A stretch of DNA of 64,000 bases from Nereocystis luetkeana (lineage: Eukaryota; Sar; Phaeophyceae; Laminariales; Laminariaceae): positions 372,001 to 436,000 of the forward strand of contig JARUPZ010000017.1 of assembly GCA_031213475.1 (NCBI GenBank). Direction: 5' to 3'. Both the position numbers and the translations under genes were made by a program. Under the pieces are notes generated by a model. It made no database searches. It was not told where the DNA came from and saw nothing but the letters and a program-made list of their open reading frames with translations. Of the stretch, positions 20,966 through 32,634 are shown in pieces (position 1 is the stretch's first letter; each line of letters begins with the position of its first letter).

Positions 20966-22903
20966 CAAACCTAGAGGGGCGCGCACGGCCAAAAGGATTA
21001 CTTTGGCTAGATCTCGTTCATATCTTTCCACACACGCATCGCTCGGCGTTTGACTTTGAACCCTGCCCGATTAAAAAAAAACATGAAATACGTCAGCTGT
21101 GAGTTCGACCGATTGCGAGAAAAACAGATTGAAAATTCGCCTCATGGGATGCGCTATCTTGGATGTTTTACGATAGGCGTGTAATAAGAGGATTGGGCCA
21201 CCCTCCGGGGAGGAAATCAGAAGCATGGTGTTCGCTCAGTTAAGCAGTTAAGCAACAACTTTTGCTTAAACAAGGGGGATCATCTTAATAGGCACATTGC
21301 TATATATAGGGCTGTGAGGTGGCTGACTGGATGTCGTTGACAAGGTGCTTGGTGATTAGGTATTACAGTTTGTTGCGCACGGTACTGTTGCGGAGTTATG
21401 TACCCTTGTATCTGATACAGGCTGGTTAGAGCGTACCGTCCCATATTTCTTGAGAACCCCATGTCCACGCCGTTTTCGGGAGATGGCCCCTGAAATTTGG
21501 CACATATCTGGTATGTTCTATGAGCCTCTGCCGACCCGATAACGGTTGGTTATTTGTATTATTTTCCGACAGATAGTTTTCGTTTGTTTTTTTGAGAGAC
21601 CTAAGCGATCACAAAACTTCGTCAACGAAAAAAACAAACACACCCATTCGTCAATGGTTCGGCAGGGGCATACGTATAGAACACGTGTGCAAACAAAATA
21701 GGGTTCATCTTTTAAAAACGGCGTGGGCATTGGACCTTTAAAGTTTGTGCGGTAAACGTGCAAACTCTGGCACCGCCTCGGAATTTATTACTTTCAATAT
21801 CAATCGATTTGGGCGTCCTCAACTTTTTTAGTTTTGTATAGTCCTGGGAGTAACGTGTCTTGTCTTTGACTCGACGTGACGTGGATTGACTGTCCTGATT
21901 TTATCTGCGTGGGCTGTACCCTGCCCTGACGCCTTTCAGCGCCAGTACACTGCTCAGGCTGCCGGGGGGAAAGCTCAGCAGCACCACCAGCACCAGCAGT
22001 CGCGGCACAAGCTCAACATGGTCGCGCCCCAGCGAGTCGGACCATGGCTCGACGAGGGGCATCGAGCGGCGCCTCGCCCCGTCTGCGCCCGGCGAAGGTT
22101 CTCGGAAGGTGCGTATATAACCTTAGAATATAACCTCAGAATACCCCATTCATATGGCCCAGCATCTGCTGGCCAGCTACACACACAGGAGGGATTTTCT
22201 GGCGTAAAATATTACTTCCTGAAATGCTGATCATACGCTGTCAGATCTTCGTTTTTTTCGCGTGAAACTTTGTACAAACATGCCTTGGACCACCTGGAAG
22301 CGGCTCGTCTAGAAAAAAAATGGGAAAATACAAAATATATTCAAACGGAAACGCCTGGGAAAATAAAATATATATTCAAACGGAAACGCCTGACAGTTTT
22401 ATTTTTTTATTTTTTTGAAGGCATGCATGTGCTTGGTCGGGTCAGATTTTCGGCGGTAGCGCCGGTCCTTGATCCTTAAACGAACACTGATTATGCCACC
22501 GTTTTCCACTGTTCATGGCGGTCAGTACTTATATGATACCCGATATGTGGCATTTGAGCTGCTATGGCATGCGGCATTTGTAGCTGACGAAATTTAGGGT
22601 GAAATGCGTGAACCACCTCGTACGTGTTTCTGTCTACGCAGTATGCCAGTCAGTCGGCTTACTTTGCCACCCAACTAACCACTAGCCGCGAAATAAATAC
22701 GGCCGAATGACAAGCCCTACTGATTGCCCATTCCCGCTAAACCTGCGTCATTATTTTGAACTCTTTCTTATAGAGCAACCCCAACGGCCCGCACTATTAA
22801 GACTACTACAACAACAATAACAACAACTGCTACTATTACTATTACTGCTGTTGCTGCTGCCGGAACAACCTGGTCCGGTTCTGACCTTGGACGGGCGCCG
22901 TGC

Positions 22904-23460
22904 ATGAGCGTGGGTGGGTGGGGTGGGCTCGTGGACGACGAGCCGAACCGCCTTCCGTTTGTCCATTTCTCCAACCGCAGACCGTCCACTGCGGCGTCAA
23001 GTTTCCCGTCCGAAACAGAGCACGTATTTCGAGGCGCCGACGGGAGCACGCTAGGGGGGTCGGCTTTGCAGGATCTTGAGCGGCGGATGAGACGGGTGGA
23101 CTCCATCCTCCTCGACGACATGTCAATCACAGCCACACACCCCAGAACCTTCTCGGCTTCATGAACGTGTATTTCGGCGCCACAGGCCGTGTAGGGGCGA
23201 ACGCCGCACGAGAACACAAGCGCATATCGGGGCTACTCGGCGGGCTCGACCTCATTCTCGTGGGAGATCCCAATGCTAAATTGATGCCGGTGGGCGCCGC
23301 AGCGATGTGGGCTGGCAAGCCAGACCCTGCTGGGCACACGGCTGAAGGCCTGAGGACGTGGTGTGACCTCAACACCTGCGTTGAACTCATCTCGTTTGAG
23401 AAGCTCTGTACCCCACCAAACAACTGGCCGACTTTTCAGACTAATACAGTAGTAAGCTAA
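22904..23460 (+). pseudogene. PIF1-like (possibly Helitron) helicase fragment, frameshifted
   Basis: Two forward frames together give the middle of a PIF1-family superfamily 1B helicase. The first ends in LERRMRRVDSILLDDMSIT, which lines up with the Walker B strand (usually hhhhDEhSM), with D-D in place of D-E. The second, after a shift near 23145, reads LLGFMNVYFGA, then GGLDLILVGDPNAKLMPVG, matching the PIF1 motif G-x-x-hhhhGD-x-x-QLPPV with Gln and one Pro changed. The Walker A loop that should precede it by some 80 residues is absent, so the 5' part is lost. The frame closes at 23460. PIF1-type helicases unwind DNA and also occur in Helitron transposons. At about 23825-23885 the motif VGAPVFINSAHV may be a worn downstream segment. 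It is clearly non-functional as it stands. Whether the source was a cellular PIF1 gene or a transposon is undecided. Confidence 0.6.
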
Positions 23461-25140
23461 GCCCGACACCCAGTCAGTCCAACAGGCTTACAGTAGTATC
23501 GTAACGCATAATATTTAATAGTATAAATTGCAAACGCACATCGGATACAATTGCCGTACACTGGGTAGCCTAGCTCAGCGATGGCCAGACCTTGACGGCC
23601 TGAGGGGGGAGCCCCGTCCGTGATCAATGTGTGGGCTCCAACGCTGAAATGACTACCGCAGCGCGGCTCTGATTATTTATTTGCCCCCCACAAACACGGC
23701 AACTGCAAACTACTCACGCCTGGAACTGGGAGCGACTGCAAACCCTGGTGACGCCCGTCGCGTAAATCAGCGAGTTCCTCAACCAACCAGAATTTTCATG
23801 CGCGAGCGCCGTTCGATCCAGGGTTTGCAGCTCAAACTCCTTATCGCGGTTGGTGCGCCCGTGTTCATAAACAGCGCGCATGTCCATAAACAACACCATC
23901 TGCCCGGCAGTCGGTCTTCTTGCCGTTCAGTGAGAGCTTCAAGGCAAGGTGGAGCGCGTTCAAAGAGCCAACGGGCAAAGCGCCGCCTGCGCTCCCGGAG
24001 GTTGTGTTCGTGTGGTTCGCCGGCTACCGTGGGAGGTCCTCCGTACTTCAACGGGACGCATGCGACCCTTGGGGGTGAGCACGTAGACCTCCGCAACGCG
24101 ATGCCCCTTGGACCTTATCGAGAGACCCGATGACCGACCGCCCACAGCCAGATGCAGCCGTGGAGGGGGCCTAGGAACCTGGTCGTACCTACTTGCTGCA
24201 TCGTATCGCAGGTGCCCTATATACTCTAATTTTGGCATCACGCACCACAAGATTGAGCCAGGACTGCATCCTGCACCGCGTTGTGGTGGTCATCGGCCGT
24301 AGACAGCTACAGTAGCCCAAGGACGGCCAGGCCTCCTCGGCCATGAGCCGGCGCCGATAGCTTGGTGGCATGCTCCTCGAGGACTGCACTCCAAAGAGGC
24401 TCCTCACCATCGGCACTGCCGTTCCATCGCGTCGCGCCTTTTGCCACTCTTGATCGGATGCGAAACACTGAGAGGGCGGACAAGGCTTCGCTTTCATCCA
24501 CCAGCCTAGATCAGAGTATCTTTCTAAGACCAGCCAACTTTCCCGGCCGGAGGAGGCGTCTGCCGGGCCGTGCTACGGGCCGTCAGCGTATACAAATACA
24601 CGGACGAGGAGGGGGGTGGCGGGGCAGGGCGGCTCGAGGGCGAACGCAATTTCCCCCCAGCAAGGCAGGGCGGGCGGCGCAAGGCAACCGCCTCTTCCAC
24701 CGAGGTGGTTGGTCGGGGCAAGGAGTGACCGCCGCCGCCGCCGCCGCCACCAAAGATTTTTCCATGGGAGGAGTTTGTGCCCCAACAACTCGATATCGCC
24801 GGTACCGACTCGTGCTTTCACGTACCGCTGCTGGCGGATTCCCCCGTGGCACCACGCCACCAACGGTCTCACCAGCCAGAGCGGTGGGATCAGTGGTTAG
24901 GCAAGGCCACTTCAAAACCCTCCTCCAAGCCAACAGTATCCAGCAGTTCGAAAAAAATACCCGGACGGAAATTTCTGGGCAGTATCTACTCCTTTTTATA
25001 GGCCGTGAGGGAAAATCGTAGTCCGCACGTCGGAATTGAGATTCGCAGCACGGAAACACTCCCATCGATGAGAAAGCGGCGCAGCCGCGTTTCTAGACAG
25101 CTTTGGGCAATTTTGAGTGTGGGTAAGGGTGATAATCAGG
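23461..25140. other. No gene recognised
   Basis: GC-rich with several overlapping open frames on both strands, none matching a family I know. The 220-aa forward frame at 24362-25021 and the minus-strand frames opposite are of similar quality, which argues against any being real. Part of it may be decayed helicase sequence continuing from 22904-23460. Confidence 0.4.
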
Positions 25141-25176
25141 CTTAGGCTTAGGCTTAGGCTTAGGCTTAGGCTTAGG
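25141..25176 (+). repeat. Interstitial CTTAGG (TTAGGC) array, six units
   Basis: Six perfect units of cttagg, followed by variants cttcgg, gttcagg and ttcggg. In other frames the unit is TTAGGC, a known telomere repeat in some animals (nematodes) and one base from TTAGGG. Too short to be a telomere. Confidence 0.8.
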
Positions 25177-25552
25177 CTTCGGGTTCAGGTTCGGGATAGG
25201 ACGAGGGTTGAGTTGGGCCTACGCTCATACCTTGATCCCACGAGGAACTGCTTCCAAGCCCTCAAAGTCGTGCAAGAGAGGGAAGATTTGCCCCAGGGAG
25301 ATCGGCCCGGACATGTTGTGGACCCTTTGGGCACGCACTACACTGCCACGTTCAGGAAAAAAAAAAGGTGCGGTTATGATCAACTGTCTTCTGCAGTGCA
25401 GTATCACACTACCGACGATACTCTACCATTACTGCTGTAGTATCACGCTGCGTGCATGTCGGCCATCACTATATCAATATCTCTTCGTAGCGTAGCCCGG
25501 GTTCGTCCCCTACCCCACCAGCTCGGGCCGCTTCGTTTGGGCGACGCTGTAC

Positions 25553-25785
25553 TGTAAAACTACTGTAGTGTACTGTACTGTACTGTAAAACTACTGCACT
25601 GTACTGCACTGTACTGTAAAACTACTGCACTGTACTGTACTGTACTGTAAAACTACTGCACTGTACTGTACTGTACTGTACTGTACTGTACTGTACTGTA
25701 CTGTACTGTACTGTACTGTACTGTACTGTACTGTACTGTACTGTACTGTACTGTACTGTACTGTACTGTACTGTACTGTACTGTA
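25553..25785 (+). repeat. ACTGT pentanucleotide microsatellite
   Basis: The interval 25661-25785 is 25 uninterrupted ctgta units. Before it, 25553-25660 is a higher-order repeat in which ctgta runs alternate with 'aaactactgcactgtactg'. The long minus-strand open frames here (repeating TVQYS) are produced purely by the array. Confidence 0.95.
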
Positions 25786-25906
25786 CCATCGATATTGACC
25801 AACACACAGAAGCCCCGTTTGCGCCGGCACACCAGGAGAAGTTTGTGCATACAGCACACAGCATAAAAGGCTGGGGGGGAGATTGATATCGTTCTGTCAT
25901 TGCTGA

Positions 25907-26017
25907 GCATGCTCCGTTTATAACGCTAGTCACTGCAGAACAAGCATGCTCCGTTTATAACGCTAGTCACTGCAGAACAAGCATGCTCCGTTTATAACGC
26001 TAGTCACTGCAGAACAA
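25907..26017 (+). repeat. Tandem repeat, 3 x 37 bp
   Basis: Three identical copies of a 37-bp unit that starts gcatgctccgtttataacgc and ends cactgcagaacaa, back to back at 25907, 25944 and 25981. Identity between units implies a recent event. Confidence 0.95.
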
Positions 26018-26812
26018 ATGGCCGTGACGAAGGAACTCATAACGCAAAATTAGTGCTTTGGGTTTGATGATCTCATAGCTGGTGCATAACATTGCAAATC
26101 GCCACTTTTTTCGATAATTTCCCCCCTCAAGTCCCGAGGAGATTAAAGGGACTCGCAATATCACCGCCGCGGGCAAGCTAGCTCAACCGGGATGGGATAC
26201 ACAGAAGCACAGCGCAAAGAGGAGCTAAGTAAGGGCGTTGGAGCAACAAACGCAGCAGGGAATCGGCATGCGTCACATGTTGCGAGCGAACGCTACTTAA
26301 TTGAGTGTTAGTAGCTTTTACAGTAATATTGACGGCGCCAAAAATAGTAGAGATAACTTTGGAGTTGCCTGTTACGCCCGCCGTACGGCGTCACGGTACC
26401 AAGATACTAAGATACTAACATACTGACATACCAGGTATTGCATCGAGGACCGGTCTTTCTGTGTGTGACTAGTCGAGAGTCCAGCAACCCACACAATGTG
26501 ACGACAGTTACAAATATCCTGCTGCTATTAATAGAGGTCCTAGCGACAGCTCTACAACATTTTGTCGGACCCCGTAACAAGGTAGCAACCGTAGGAAAAG
26601 AGCCCCCGATTTGCTCCGTCTGCCGGATACCGATCATCTTTCGCCGGTACAGTCATTGCGCGGGGGGGGGGGGGGGTAGGCTATACAGTGTGGGGTGTGT
26701 GTGGGGGGGGGTGAGAGTAGGGTTGAGGGTGGGGGTGGGGGGAGAGGGGGGTGGGAGGGGGGAGGAGGGGGGGGGAGGCGTTGTGACCAAAGCCTGTTGC
26801 AGTATTTGATAA
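26018..26812. other. No gene; G-run region
   Basis: Nothing recognisable apart from long G tracts at about 26660-26780 (including runs of 8-14 G), which create Gly-rich and Pro-rich phantom frames. Confidence 0.5.
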
Positions 26813-26904
26813 CCTTTTTGGGGCAGATTGCAGTCCCGTTTTGGGGACAGACTAGACTTAGAGTTCTTTGTCCCCAACACGGGATAGCAGTTTGCCCTAA
26901 AAGG
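26813..26904. mobile_element. piggyBac-like MITE, degenerate copy
   Basis: Keeps 'gcagtcccgttttggggaca' and, inverted, 'tgtccccaacacgggatagc' of the 89-bp element found intact at 47575 and 55939. Its ends are worn and no TTAA pair is left. Confidence 0.6.
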
Positions 26905-28445
26905 CTTTGGCAACCTTGGGAAGGCTGAATCAGATAGATGCTTTGTTTGGTCACACCCTATATTTTTCGGCTTCAAGCGCAAGATTTCTTGACAGTAGGC
27001 AACCATCTGAACACATTTTAAGCAAAAGCACAGGTGACAGAAGTACATAGAAGTTTCCTATCGTTACGTATCTGGTACGAAAACTACCACCACCCGTTTT
27101 CGTGCCTACTATTACTAGTGTATTACTACTGTAGTGTATTACTACTGTAGTGTACAAAATAATTGCTGATATTAATAGCATCGTACGAGACGAAATGACT
27201 TCTCTATACTATTAATAATAATGCTACAGTAACTATACCGCAGTGCGTCCATTTTTTCATCATCTAATCAGTGTATTTTTTTTACATTTTGGATTGGCTC
27301 ATCTCCTTTCTGTTGTATGCGATGTGTACGCGAGAGCGAGAGCATTGTCTCTGTCTCTCGTCGTGTAGTCTACCGACTATGCCAGGTAAACATAGTAATC
27401 TTCCGCGTAGTTAGTTGTGAAACAACAAAGCACAGCTACGATAAGATAATATATACATACCTAGCTACAGTCGCTGTGTGGTATTATATACTCACCACAA
27501 GTAAGTGTTAACAAGAACAGCAGTACTATTAATACTCTCTCCAGCAAGGAGACTGGGTGTGTGGTTATTTATACTGGATGGGTATCGATGGGTCTATACA
27601 TAGACCAAATTATACGCAAACACGAACGGACATGCGCACACATCATACAACACACACCCCACACCCCACACAAACATGCACACACAGGGTTAACATACAA
27701 CACACACCCCACACACGACGTATACACACTGATCGAGTTTGACTACCTGGTACGATTTTAATTAATACCTGGTATTAATATTGAAGCATGCGTGCAGCAG
27801 TTATAAACCAACTACCTGGTATCAATATGGACAGCGGGTTTTTGGTAAATGCTTCTTCGGGAGTGCTTGGGAAGGAGGACTGGACCCTTGCGGTTGGAGG
27901 TGGCAGGGCCAGGGGTACGGGCAGTAGTGGTAGTTGTAGTAGTAGTATGTAGGGGGAAGGGTTGGAGAATAAAGTGGAAGAGTTACAGAGAGAGCAAGAC
28001 GCCAGGGACTCTCTCCTAGGTACTGCCGATAGCAGTGTAGACCAGCAACACCGCACGGCCTTCTGCGCGTCCAAACATGCGCGTAGCAGTTATAAACCAG
28101 CCATTTTTATGAACAGCGGGTTTTTGGTAGATGCTTCCTAGGGAGTGCTCAAGGAGGGGAGTGGTCGTTTTGTGGTCGGCGAGGTGGAGTGATGCTGGTT
28201 GTGGTATAGTCTTCATGAATGAGCGTCACATCGGTTTTGATTTGTCGTAAGATACTGCTGCGCTTTTGTTCTGGAGAGTTCTTCACTGTCTGTTCCTCAG
28301 TGGTTTTTGGAATAGCACTACACATTGTCGGATGGCAAGCATACTATAATAATAAAAATAATAGTGCCACGGAGAAGCAGCAACCGCTAGGGTCCAATGC
28401 ACGGGGCGGTCAGACAGGAATTTTGCTCTCTCGGGAAGCTTAGCC
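26905..28445. other. No gene; simple repeats and a direct duplication
   Basis: CA-rich repeats occur at about 27605-27735. A diverged direct duplication links 27790-27880 and 28079-28155 ('agcagttataaacca' followed by 'acagcgggtttttggta.atgcttc'). 'cacattgtcggatggcaagc' at 28321 is related to 37138 and 44467 and in each case is followed by AT-rich 'ataataataaaaataat'-like sequence. Confidence 0.5.
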
Positions 28446-30122
28446 ATGGTACAAATGAGGGGTAGTAGTACAGCAGGAGGGACGCTGGGGCACCGATTGG
28501 CGACAGGCCAGGTGCTTGCAGTAGGAAGCAGGCAGCTAAACACCGGAAATGCCACCCTTCAAAACCGACAAGAGACCTCACATAGGGTGACGACAGGGCA
28601 AGGGTCACAGACAGAAAGTAGGGGCGGGAGGGGGGGGGGGGTATCCTAGGCAGAGCTGTCGCAACCGAACACGCAGGGGGAAGACGGGTTGGAGGTCCAG
28701 ACACCTCACCCTTGGAAACGGGCTCATCAGGAACGGCGGCCTGTCGGGAAGATCCCACAGCGACGAAAGAAGAACCACTCAGCATGGAGAACCCTCACCC
28801 ATGGAAGTGGACGGGAGCCATGCCCCCCCCTTGCCACCGGGAACGGAGTCGGGCTCGAGGCACCCAGATCGTTCCGCCGGGGCCGGGGTAAGGGGATGGA
28901 GGGGTCAGACCCAGGCCCTCCCCGGGAGTGGCCGAGGGGGCGAGAGGGAACCGGCAGAAAACGAGGGGGTGAGCGACGTGGTCCCCCCTTCATTGCCCGA
29001 GAGGGCAGCCCCGGGTTCCCAAGACACCCGTCGTGCGGCAGAATATGTCGCTCGAATGCGATATCACAGTGGGTTCACACAATCATGAGGCCAGTTAGAA
29101 AACAGGGCGCCTCTGGCTGATAGGGTCAATAACGGCGGATTAAGAAGGCTTCCCTCTCTACCACCGGGCGCAACACCAGGCTCTCAGGACCCCGGTGGCG
29201 CTGGGTCCAGGCCGAGTCAACCCCCCACCCCTCTCCGGGAGCAACATCTGGTCAGAGACGCCTAGAGAATAGTGACCCCATGGACGTGGACCCTGTTAGG
29301 AGGGAGGCGAGGCAGGAGATTCGCAGACCGCGCAGGAGACGAGGGAGGGTCGAGGAGGGGGGTGACTGCAACAGCACCGAGAACGGAGCACATACGGAAG
29401 GACGCATCTCTACGAGGACGAGGGCACGCACCCGGGCAGCAGCTACGACGGGCGAGCGAGCCAACAGGCAAACATCCGACGCCGCTCCTCCGCAACAAGA
29501 AGGGGAGCGATCTACACCGCCGACATCACAGGTTAGACCGATACCGTCCCAGACGGAAACCTCCTCAGGGGTACCCCTTCCACCACAACCGGAGCAGGGG
29601 GGCATGACGTCACCGACAGCAACGAGGCTGGGACCACCCCCGACGCCCACCCTCCTTCTGGGGCGTTCGAGAGTACAGGTCGGAGAGCCCTCGGCATCGC
29701 CGGCGGAGACGACGTCCACGCCGCCAGAGCTCCAGCCGCCGATTCCGTCGGCCCAGCCGGGGACATCGAGTCGGGCTCGTCCGCCAACGGGTGCAATGTC
29801 GACAGCAGGAGACGGACTGGAGACGTCGACGGTGAGGGCACCGTCACCCCCGACACTGATGGTACCTGCCCCGATCTACCCCCGGGGCTCATCGCCACCA
29901 GATACGACCGGGATTCACTCCCCGACCCCCACACCAGCGGGTTTTCAGCCCACTGCCGGAGGAAGACCTTCCACGCCCACAGCCGCAGTTACATCCGACA
30001 ACCCCACCGGAGGTGCCCCAGCCGCGCCCAAGACAGCCTTCGCAAACAGGGCAGCCCCAACCACCGCCGCTGACTCCACCGGGGAGGTCGATACACGCAC
30101 CATCAACGTCGGCGACGCCTAA
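28446..30122 (+). pseudogene. Retroelement A, N-terminal low-complexity part of ORF1
   Basis: Frame 28446-29120 is open apart from a TAG near 28647. The frame from ATG 29280 to 30122 encodes 280 residues, mostly Pro, Thr, Ser and Ala with an Arg-rich start (VRREARQEIRRPRRRRGR). No domain is visible. A basic head followed by a disordered stretch would suit an RNA-binding ORF1, but that is inference. Sequence to 30435 continues the same composition in shifted frames. Confidence 0.45.
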
Positions 30123-30435
30123 TCCTTTACCGACTACATCACAGTCGGCAAGGCCACCCCCGACGTCACCTGTAACACTGCCCCAGCAACCGTTACCGAC
30201 GCCCCCCCCCCCTCGATAGGGACGCCACTCTTGACACCGGAGGCGGTACTGCCGATCATAACATCACCGCAGTCAACAAACAGACGGGCGCAACTGCCGA
30301 TTCCTAGGACGCCACCGACGACACCCGCAGGGGGGGGGGAGGGGAGGAGCTCGGGGCCGGCGTCGACTCCAGAGTTAGGGTCAGACAGCGTCACCGACAC
30401 CCGCATGACATGCGCAGCCCCGAGTGGAGCCCTCC

Positions 30436-31749
30436 GAAGATTGCTGTGTGTGCTACGAGACCTAGTCGGCCCCGTTGATTCATCTTCGCACCTACCCCCA
30501 CCAACTCCATCTGCCCTGCTACGCCGCCCTCCTCGTCAGAGCGGCGACCGACCTACGTTGCCCGACATGCAGAGCCACAGTAACAGTCGGACAAGCCGAC
30601 AGAAGAGCACTCCAACAGCACAGCGAAGACGTTATGACAGAGGCAATGGGGGTGGCACGACGAGAGATGCCGACTGGGGGAGGAGGAGGGTCATCTACCA
30701 GGGCCACAAGGGACGGGGGGGGAGGGAGAGTGATATGCAGCATTTGCCACGGTTTTGGTGGAGGAGAGGGCCTTTGTGCGAATGTGCTGCTCCTGCGAGG
30801 TGCATCGCCGTTGTACCCTTGGCTTCGTTGAAGACGCAATCCCCCGAGCCAGGATCAACGGGGTGCGCACGGTCACATATCAGATCACATGCCCGAATCC
30901 AGCCTTTCATGAGGTGCACCAAGAGGTGGATCTGCACCCCTCCTCCAACAGATCCAGGACCTCGGCGGACCGACAGACACGGCGGAAGAGAGAGCCATAG
31001 ATGCCAGGGTCGTTGCAGCAGAGCCCCGTCTCAACAGGAGGTCCACCACCGCAACCGACACGATAGAGCTGTCGCGGAATGCGGTCGAGAGAGGGGAGGA
31101 GGACATTTGGGGAGATTGGCGTGGCACGGCCCCTCAATTAGCACAGGTGGAAGCGCCATGCGGGGCCTGTGGGCAGCAAGTTACAGATCGTGACAGGTTT
31201 GTCTTTGATGGGTGGCTCGCCCACACGGAGTGCGCCGTGGAAAACGTAGAGGGGGCCTCCGACAGGAGAGAAGTCAGGTTCGGGGTTGCCACCCGCGAAG
31301 GGAATGGACCGTCCCGTAGGAGAATGTTCCGCCTCACATACATACTGCCAAGGCTACCCCAACGTTTTGAGGGCGCGACAGAGTGGGGTGTCCTCGGAAG
31401 GGTACAGTTATCGAGATCGTGGCGGTCAGCGATTTCGGAGGAGCAGGGCCAACAGACAGGAGGGAGGGAGAGAGAAGAGGCAGAGACAACATGCACGTAC
31501 TGTGGACTGGCTCTGAAAGAGTTAACAGCGGGGTCAGGGGGCATTCACAGGCGGATACCCGTCCTGTGCCCCCACGGAGGATTTATACACTCCAGCTGCA
31601 AGCTGGAACGAGCGAATCGCTTCGCGAAAGGGCATATAGACCCGAGGTCCTGCGTCGCGTGCAGCAGCGAGTGGGCGGAGGGAAGACGACCTCCCCACCC
31701 GGCAGAGCTTGCTCGTAATAGTGGCCTGCCAACCAACGAGTCAGGGTAA
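30436..31749 (+). pseudogene. Retroelement A, array of four RING/PHD-like zinc fingers
   Basis: Finger 1 (30436-30590): CCVC, then HQLHLPC, then CPTC, RING-like, with an in-frame TAG at 30463. Finger 2 (about 30735-30915): CSIC, a frameshift, then CCSCEVHRRC and CPNPAFH, PHD-like (C-x2-C, C-x2-C, H-x2-C). Finger 3 (31158-31240): CGACGQQV ... HTEC. Finger 4 (31490-31680): CTYC ... CPHGGFIHSSC ... CVAC, which fits the RING-H2 order C-x2-C, C-x-H, H-x2-C, C-x2-C. The frame 31147-31749 holds fingers 3 and 4; its first codon is GTG, so it is a continuation and not a start. RING fingers usually recruit ubiquitin-conjugating enzymes and PHD fingers bind histone tails; neither role can be shown here. 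The repeated spacing makes chance unlikely. Confidence 0.6.
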
Positions 31750-31863
31750 AGATGGGCGGCGCTAAGGAGTACAGTACAATTCGCCGACCTTCTCCAACGA
31801 GACGTCACAGGACCGGGGCAGGCTAGTTATCTTTCAACCGACATCTACTGCTCTTTCGAGCTC

Positions 31864-32493
31864 ATGGTACGTGCCCACGGCAGGAGCCCGACCTCTTCGT
31901 TCCTATCGTGTTCGCTGTTCAGGGATGCTCTGGGCCTGCCTCAAGAGGCTTACCTCGATTTCCCCCACTCGAGGGAATGGGAAGTGGTGGTCGACCGCTA
32001 CCGCACGCTGTTCGTTGCGATCGGGATCCGATCACAGGATATCCTGCTCCGGTTACCAAACCGACGGCTCTACATTGGGCCTCATGTCCAAGAATACTTG
32101 GCGGGCCTCGACGCCGAGTGGGAGGAGCGCCACACAAGATGGACCCTCGGGGTTCAAGACGCGCTGGAGGAGGGTATCGCACCCCCTCCCTTTCCAGGGC
32201 AGGCGGCGCCCCCACCGAGAGGAACGGAGTCGACGATTGAGAACGATCCGATGTTTTTGAAGGCAGCTGGAGCAAGAATACGAAGCTCCGGGCTCCTCAT
32301 AAAACCACCAGAACAAGGGAAACAGGGATACCATGCTATAGGAACAACCCGGAACGCCCCGAGCAAGGGTAGAGATCACGTCGGCAACACCCGAGGTGAC
32401 AGTTCCAAGAAACGGGGGGGGGGGGGGGGGCGTTTGCAAGGGATAGAAGAGGTCGATCGAGGGAATCTGGGGGAAGATCACGAGCAGCCAGCG

Positions 32494-32527
<34 letters not shown>

Positions 32528-32634
32528 GAAGTGAGGGTGGCGGGGGGGGTGGGGGTGGCGGGAGGAGCCGGGGGAGTGGGGGGAGAAGGGGGGGGCGGGT
32601 GGAACTGGGAGAGTGGGGGGAACGGGGGAGGTGA
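31864..32634 (+). pseudogene. Retroelement A, unknown domain before the G-rich linker
   Basis: From ATG 31864 a 256-residue frame starts with a normal-complexity segment of about 170 residues (motifs FRDALGLPQEAYLDFPHSRE and RLPNRRLYIGPHVQEYLAGL), mixed hydrophobic and charged with predicted helices, then dissolves into poly-Gly encoded by G runs. I do not recognise the family. Its place between the finger array and the RT part suggests a domain of the same element. No counterpart was found in copy B, which seems to start further 3'. Confidence 0.4.

Larger units (their letters stand above)
19932..22903. other. No intact gene; scattered MITE remnants
   Basis: Contains a MITE family P copy (20183-20276) and a family G half (20911-20965). 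It also has a 2 x 35-bp tandem at 22321-22390 (unit beginning 'tgggaaaata', ending 'cggaaacgcc') and a mixed ACT/AAC/CTG triplet region at about 22800-22862. I recognise no protein family. Confidence 0.5.

Noticed and set aside
25141-25176. Chromosome end
   Set aside because: The array is only 36 bp and sequence of the same character continues on both sides.
25591-25933. Three overlapping minus-strand open frames of 85-103 aa repeating TVQYS
   Set aside because: They are translations of the ACTGT microsatellite; a five-base unit with no stop in any frame always yields this.
25907-26017. CRISPR-like array
   Set aside because: The three 37-bp units abut with no spacers, and the context is a eukaryotic nuclear genome.
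26570-26603. Resemblance to the small-subunit rRNA 3' end ('gtaacaaggtagcaaccgtagg')
   Set aside because: Only about 20 bases match, with a two-base insertion, and no rRNA sequence flanks it.
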